This document shows, one piece after another, positions 60,112 through 64,000 of a stretch of DNA of 64,000 nt. Positions within the stretch are counted from its first letter, which is position 1. Each line of letters starts with the position of its first letter. A program made the position numbers and the translations under genes. Under the pieces are notes generated by a model. It was given only the letters and a program-made list of their open reading frames with translations, did not search any database and was not told the origin of the DNA. Source of the DNA: Hyphococcus flavus (GTDB lineage Bacteria > Pseudomonadota > Alphaproteobacteria > Caulobacterales > Parvularculaceae); contig NZ_CP118166.1 of assembly GCF_028748065.1 (NCBI RefSeq), positions 3,363,501 to 3,427,500 of the forward strand, written 5' to 3'.

Positions 60112-61862
60112 TCAGCTTTGGTCTCCAAGATATATTTATCAACCTGACTGGACAGAAGTTCCAGAGGTAAGCCGCCGCCATTCAAGATGACATTGTGAAA
60201 TTCACGAATATCAAACCTGTCTCCAAGCTGTTTTTCTGCATTAGTGCGCAGCTCCCATATCTTCAGTTCTCCCATTTTATACGCGAGCGCTTGACCAGGC
60301 CATGCAATATATCGGTCCACCTCTGTCTGAACATTGTGCAATGATAGCGCGGTATTGGAGGCAAGGTAATCAATAGCCTGTTCCCGGGTCCAGCCTTTGG
60401 AATGTATGCCTGTATCAATCACCAGGCGGCATGCGCGCCACATTTCATAGGATAGACGCCCGAAATGATCGTAGGGTGTTCCATAAACGCCCATCTCTAC
60501 CCCTAACTTTTCTGAATAGAGCCCCCACCCTTCTCCGAAAGCATGAGGATAAAATTCCTTGCGAAACTCCGGTGCATTTTCAATTTCCAGCGCCAGCGCG
60601 TTTTGAAAGTGGTGGCCGGGAACGGCCTCATGGAGAGTGAGCGCGGTTAGCGAATAAAAGGGGCGTTTATCCAGCGCATAAGTGTTGACCCAATATTGTC
60701 CGCCGCGATCCGCATCTGCCGGTGCGCCAATATAACGTCCAGTCGTATAGTTTGGCGCGATTTCGGCGGGCACAGGTTCTACTGAATAAGGTTGACGCGG
60801 TAATTTTCCGAAGAACGCCGGCAATCTTCCATCAATGTCTTTTGAAATCCACGCCGCACGTTCCAGCAACGCTTGCGGGGTTGTTGGGTAAAATTGTTCA
60901 TCAGTACGCAAATATTCAACAAACTCCTGGAAAGAACCTTCAAACCCGGTTTCTTCGATGACCGCATCCATCTCTCGTCGAATCCGCGCCACTTCCTTAA
61001 GCCCTATTTTATGGACGCCATCCGGAGTCACATCGTCCAGAGTTGTGTAATATCGCACCAGTGCGGCGTAGTAATCCTTGCCATTGGGCAGTTTGTCGGC
61101 ACCGAGAGTGTCACGAGCGCCTGGGAGGTATTCTTCTTCCATAAAACTCAAGGCGCGCTGAAACGCCGGGATAACTTCATCAGCAATGACAGCTCTTCCA
61201 GCTTCCTTCAATACGGCCTGGCGGCGGGCGGATATCGACTGCGGCATAGATGTAAATGGAGCGTAATATGGGTGCGCGGCAGCATTGTCTTTAATCTGCG
61301 CCCGAAATGACGGCATGATATTCGCGAGAATTTCTTTGGGCTGGGAAAAGCCGTCTTCTAACCCACGGCGCATATTCGCGATGTTCTGATCGATAAACTC
61401 CGGTAACTTTCCAAGCCGTCCCAGATAGTCTTCGTAATCTTTCTCAGAGCGGAATGTCGTAGCGTCGACTGTATATCCAAAATTCGTATGAAATCCCGTG
61501 TCCGCCAAAAATGGAATACGCCAACGATCATATTCAGCTAAAACGATATCGTGTTCCAGAATAAACTCCAGCAGGTCGGCGCTAAGCGCCTGTGAATCAC
61601 TCAGGCCTTCACGGTTTACTTCATTCAGACGCTCTAAAAACAGCTCTGCTTTCTGGGTACGCCGTTCAAAATCAGCAGGAGCAACTAGCCGCACTTCAGC
61701 ATTATAGTCACGAACACCGGATCTGGTTGCGGTGAAAGGGTTTTCGCGCATCTCGTTTGTCCAGTATTCTTCAAAAAGAGCATCTAAGTCTTCGCCTGGC
61801 GAAGCCGCAGCAACTCCCATCGCAATCAGGCTGGCCATGGCGCTGATAAACAAGGTCTTCAT
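60108..61862 (-). CDS. exported DUF885 family protein (putative zinc peptidase)
   Basis: A 584-residue secreted protein with a signal peptide (FISAMASLIAMGVAAASPGE) and the DUF885 zinc-like motif HEAVPGHH. Family members are thought to be metallopeptidases, but few are characterised. ATG at 61862 is supported by AGGAG 8 bases upstream; the open frame reaches 61934. It is the upstream gene of a pair with the GNAT gene. Confidence 0.9.
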   Translation of the reverse strand: MKTLFISAMASLIAMGVAAASPGEDLDALFEEYWTNEMRENPFTATRSGVRDYNAEVRLVAPADFERRTQKAELFLERLNEVNREGLSDSQALSADLLEFILEHDIVLAEYDRWRIPFLADTGFHTNFGYTVDATTFRSEKDYEDYLGRLGKLPEFIDQNIANMRRGLEDGFSQPKEILANIMPSFRAQIKDNAAAHPYYAPFTSMPQSISARRQAVLKEAGRAVIADEVIPAFQRALSFMEEEYLPGARDTLGADKLPNGKDYYAALVRYYTTLDDVTPDGVHKIGLKEVARIRREMDAVIEETGFEGSFQEFVEYLRTDEQFYPTTPQALLERAAWISKDIDGRLPAFFGKLPRQPYSVEPVPAEIAPNYTTGRYIGAPADADRGGQYWVNTYALDKRPFYSLTALTLHEAVPGHHFQNALALEIENAPEFRKEFYPHAFGEGWGLYSEKLGVEMGVYGTPYDHFGRLSYEMWRACRLVIDTGIHSKGWTREQAIDYLASNTALSLHNVQTEVDRYIAWPGQALAYKMGELKIWELRTNAEKQLGDRFDIREFHNVILNGGGLPLELLSSQVDKYILETKAE

Positions 61863-62042
61863 GTCATTTCTCCTGTGCCCCGCGCGGTACGCTCCGGATT
61901 CGTTTGGATAATACCATGCTCCGAGCATATCCACACTATGGAGGCTCTCAGCGCCCTCTCAACAGCGTGAAATTACGTGTGTTGAAGGGGCGGTTTCGCT
62001 TTTGTAGAAATCAGTGGAAACTTAAACCAACGGGAGTTTTTG

Positions 62043-62495
62043 ATGCTTCGCCGGATCCTCACCCTAATGACCGTCCTATTTGCCGCATTTTCTTTACAAG
62101 GTGCGATGGCGGAAAGCCCTGTCTATACAAAGCTATTTTCCAACCTGGCAGTCGATGGATATGACCCAGTCGCCTATTTCACAGATGGCGCGCCCCTGAA
62201 AGGGAAAAAACAGTTTTCCTACGAATTTAATGGTGCTGAATGGCGTTTTTATTCAGCGGAAAATCTTGAAGCATTTAAATCCGACCCCGAGGCATACGCT
62301 CCGCAATACGGCGGTTACTGTGCCTGGGCTGTCTCTCAAAATTATATTGCTCGTGGCAATCCGAAAAACTGGTCGATTGTGGATGGAAAACTCTACCTGA
62401 ACTACAACAATGAAATCCAGTCCAGATGGGAGCAAGACATTCCAAGCTTTATCGAACTTGCTAATACAAACTGGCCGGGCGTCATTGACAAATAA
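62043..62495 (+). CDS. exported YHS-domain protein
   Basis: A 150-residue protein with a signal peptide (LMTVLFAAFSLQGAMA) and a YHS domain: DGYDPVAYFTDG, then FYSAENLEAFKSDPEAYAPQYGGYCAWAV. YHS domains bind metal or heme-like ligands in copper and other ATPases; the exported single-domain form has no fixed role. GGGAG precedes the ATG by 6 bases. Followed by a strong terminator. Confidence 0.85.
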   Translation: MLRRILTLMTVLFAAFSLQGAMAESPVYTKLFSNLAVDGYDPVAYFTDGAPLKGKKQFSYEFNGAEWRFYSAENLEAFKSDPEAYAPQYGGYCAWAVSQNYIARGNPKNWSIVDGKLYLNYNNEIQSRWEQDIPSFIELANTNWPGVIDK

Positions 62496-62531
62496 CTCTC
62501 AGTATAAAGGTTGCCATATTTGTGAACTGTT

Positions 62532-62563
62532 ATACAGCGCCGCCGACTAGTGCGGCGCTGTAT
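62532..62563. terminator. 12-base stem-loop between convergent genes
   Basis: ATACAGCGCCGC, loop CGACTAGT, GCGGCGCTGTAT: a perfect 12-base stem. It lies between the YHS gene and the M28 peptidase gene, which read toward each other. Few T residues follow on either strand, so efficiency is uncertain. Confidence 0.7.
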
Positions 62564-62596
62564 TGATGGTGGACTACCAAGGTTGGTGCTATTTCT

Positions 62597-64000
62597 TTAT
62601 TGATCAATGGCTCTCTGCTCGTCTCTAAGCGCTCTGAACTCGTTTCCTTGGTACCAGTTCGGCCACTTGTCCGAGTACGCCATGTCCGCGCCAACTTCAT
62701 AGAGCACGCTAACAACATTAGTCATGCCATCCATATTCCAATCAGCAGAATATTCATCTGATGGCTGATGATAGCGATTGACGCGATAGTCGTCAGAAAA
62801 GGCGGAGCCTGCACCTTCACCGCCGTCTAAAAGATCAATTCCAGCGTCAGCGTAAAGCATTGGCACGCCCTTCTTCGCGAGAGAAATATGATCAGAGCGA
62901 TAGAAGTACCCTTTTTCAGGCTCTGGGTCCGGCCTTAAATACATGCCGCGTTTCTCCGCGACGTTTTCCAAGATATCCTCCAGTTCAGAGGCGCCATACC
63001 CCACGACCATCAAATCTTTGGTCGGCGGCAAGGGCAGGATTGCATCGATATTGATGCCACCAACGATCTGGTTAAAGGGAACGACCGGATCCTCTGCCAT
63101 ATATGCAGAACCCAAAAGCCCGGATTCTTCCGCCGTAACCGCTGCAACTATGACTGACCGTTCCGTCGGGTTTTCACTTTGAAGGAATGCTTCCGCTATA
63201 CTCAGTATAGCGGCAGTACCCGTTGCGTTATCGACCGCACCATTGGCGACCTGGTCGCCTTCAGCGTTTGGATTAACGCCAAGATGGTCCCAATGCGCCA
63301 TATAAAGCACGTATTCTTCCGGGTGCTCAGAACCAGGAACAACCCCTACAACATTTGCAGACTCCGATCGACGGATAGTACTATTAATTACGCCTGAAGA
63401 TTTGAGATCACCCATCGGCATTGCAGTGAAGCCTCTAGACTTTGCCGCTTCTACCGCATCATCAAAATTCATTCCGGCTTTATCGAAAAGATCACGCGCA
63501 ACGCTTTCCTGAATCCACCCTTCGAGCGCGGTACGGTTAGCGCCGCCATCAGGCCTTTCCAGATCAAGCTGCGCTCCTGTCCAGCTTCCTTCAACAACAT
63601 TCCAGCCATAAGCTGCAGGCGCAGTTTGGTGAACGACCAAGGCTGCCGCAGCACCCTGCCTACCGGCCTCTTCGAACTTGTAGGTCCAGCGACCGTAGTA
63701 AGTCATAGCGTTTCCGTTAAATAGGTCGGGGTCTCCGGTCGCATAACCCGGATCATTCACAAGGATGACGACTGTTTTTCCAGTTACATCGATCCCTTCA
63801 TAGTCGTTCCAGTTATACTCAGGCGCGACAACGCCATAGCCAACGAATACCAGATCACTTTCAGTGAATGAGACCTCTTCCTGCACTCTTTTCGTCCAGT
63901 AGACGGCTTCTGAGCCTTGGGCCAGTTCTTCTCCGTTTATGGTAAGGTTTGACTGGTCCATCTGGAGCGTCAGCTCAACTAGCGGCACCACCTGCTCATA
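62597..64000 (-). CDS. M28-family zinc aminopeptidase (5' part missing)
   Basis: The C-terminal part (467 residues seen) of an exported M28 peptidase with a PA-domain insert (VFVGYGVVAPEYNWNDYEGIDVTGK region). The zinc-binding set is complete: AHWDHLG, Asp in GAVDNATG, Glu-Glu in TAEESG, NIDAIL and His in YHQPSDE. The frame continues beyond the window edge; residues Y-E-Q are still in frame at 64000. Likely a secreted peptidase degrading peptides outside the cytoplasm. Confidence 0.9.
   Translation of the reverse strand, partial: YEQVVPLVELTLQMDQSNLTINGEELAQGSEAVYWTKRVQEEVSFTESDLVFVGYGVVAPEYNWNDYEGIDVTGKTVVILVNDPGYATGDPDLFNGNAMTYYGRWTYKFEEAGRQGAAAALVVHQTAPAAYGWNVVEGSWTGAQLDLERPDGGANRTALEGWIQESVARDLFDKAGMNFDDAVEAAKSRGFTAMPMGDLKSSGVINSTIRRSESANVVGVVPGSEHPEEYVLYMAHWDHLGVNPNAEGDQVANGAVDNATGTAAILSIAEAFLQSENPTERSVIVAAVTAEESGLLGSAYMAEDPVVPFNQIVGGINIDAILPLPPTKDLMVVGYGASELEDILENVAEKRGMYLRPDPEPEKGYFYRSDHISLAKKGVPMLYADAGIDLLDGGEGAGSAFSDDYRVNRYHQPSDEYSADWNMDGMTNVVSVLYEVGADMAYSDKWPNWYQGNEFRALRDEQRAIDQ

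Overview
The window looks like the chromosome of a marine-type alphaproteobacterium near the Caulobacterales, Hyphomonadaceae or Parvularculales. The evidence is the DUF1476 ATP-synthase zeta (inhibitor) subunit, the beta-helix lipoprotein / diheme cytochrome pair first named from Hyphomonas, alphaproteobacterial palindromic repeats of the AAAAGTGTGA-GCGGTTTT kind, a carotenoid cluster and a squalene-hopene cyclase. Genes are densely packed on both strands. I see no rRNA, tRNA, CRISPR array, insertion sequence or prophage.

Layout. 1-9.4 kb: truncated beta-carbonic anhydrase behind an ArsR regulator with a strong candidate operator, a PuuD-like membrane protein, an MBOAT plus SGNH-like acetylation pair, a serine hydrolase, a membrane-anchored XRE regulator, a DUF2807 protein and an orphan hutI. 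9.7-20.7 kb: a lipid kinase translationally coupled to a Tam41-like putative nucleotidyltransferase, a small lipoprotein, a TonB-dependent receptor with an unusual three-hairpin leader, a metallo-beta-lactamase-fold lipoprotein, glpK, and the selD/mnmH selenouridine pair. 20.7-24.4 kb: yfgM-like, bamB and der in one operon. 24.6-30.6 kb: carotenoid genes crtE-crtZ, crtB-crtI-crtY (opposite strand) and a sterol-desaturase-family hydroxylase.

30.6-40.8 kb holds the most interesting locus. On the minus strand: a giant Asn/Asp/Ser-repeat secreted protein, a small secreted protein, a periplasmic C39 cysteine peptidase and a larger secreted protein. The two secreted partners carry an N-terminal export signal (clear in the larger, weak in the smaller) followed by a double-glycine propeptide, the classic C39 cleavage site. 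Divergently: a membrane-anchored trypsin-like protease, a sigma-54 activator without receiver domain, and an outer-membrane protein with coiled coil, LysM domain and beta-barrel. The divergent region contains an exact sigma-54 promoter on one strand and a good one on the other. The gene set parallels the Pseudomonas Fap functional-amyloid operon (FapD is a C39 peptidase, FapF a coiled-coil beta-barrel exporter), but the fibre proteins differ. I propose a Fap-like surface-fibre system with double-glycine processing in the periplasm.

40.8-64 kb: LemA, racemase and M48 protease; a phosphoesterase and a second lipid kinase; ATP-synthase zeta; purC, purS and purQ with unrelated genes between them; an amidase; the beta-helix/diheme pair; squalene-hopene cyclase; an ETHE1-like hydrolase with a malonyl-CoA synthetase-like enzyme; a GNAT/DUF885 pair; a YHS protein; and an M28 peptidase cut by the window end.
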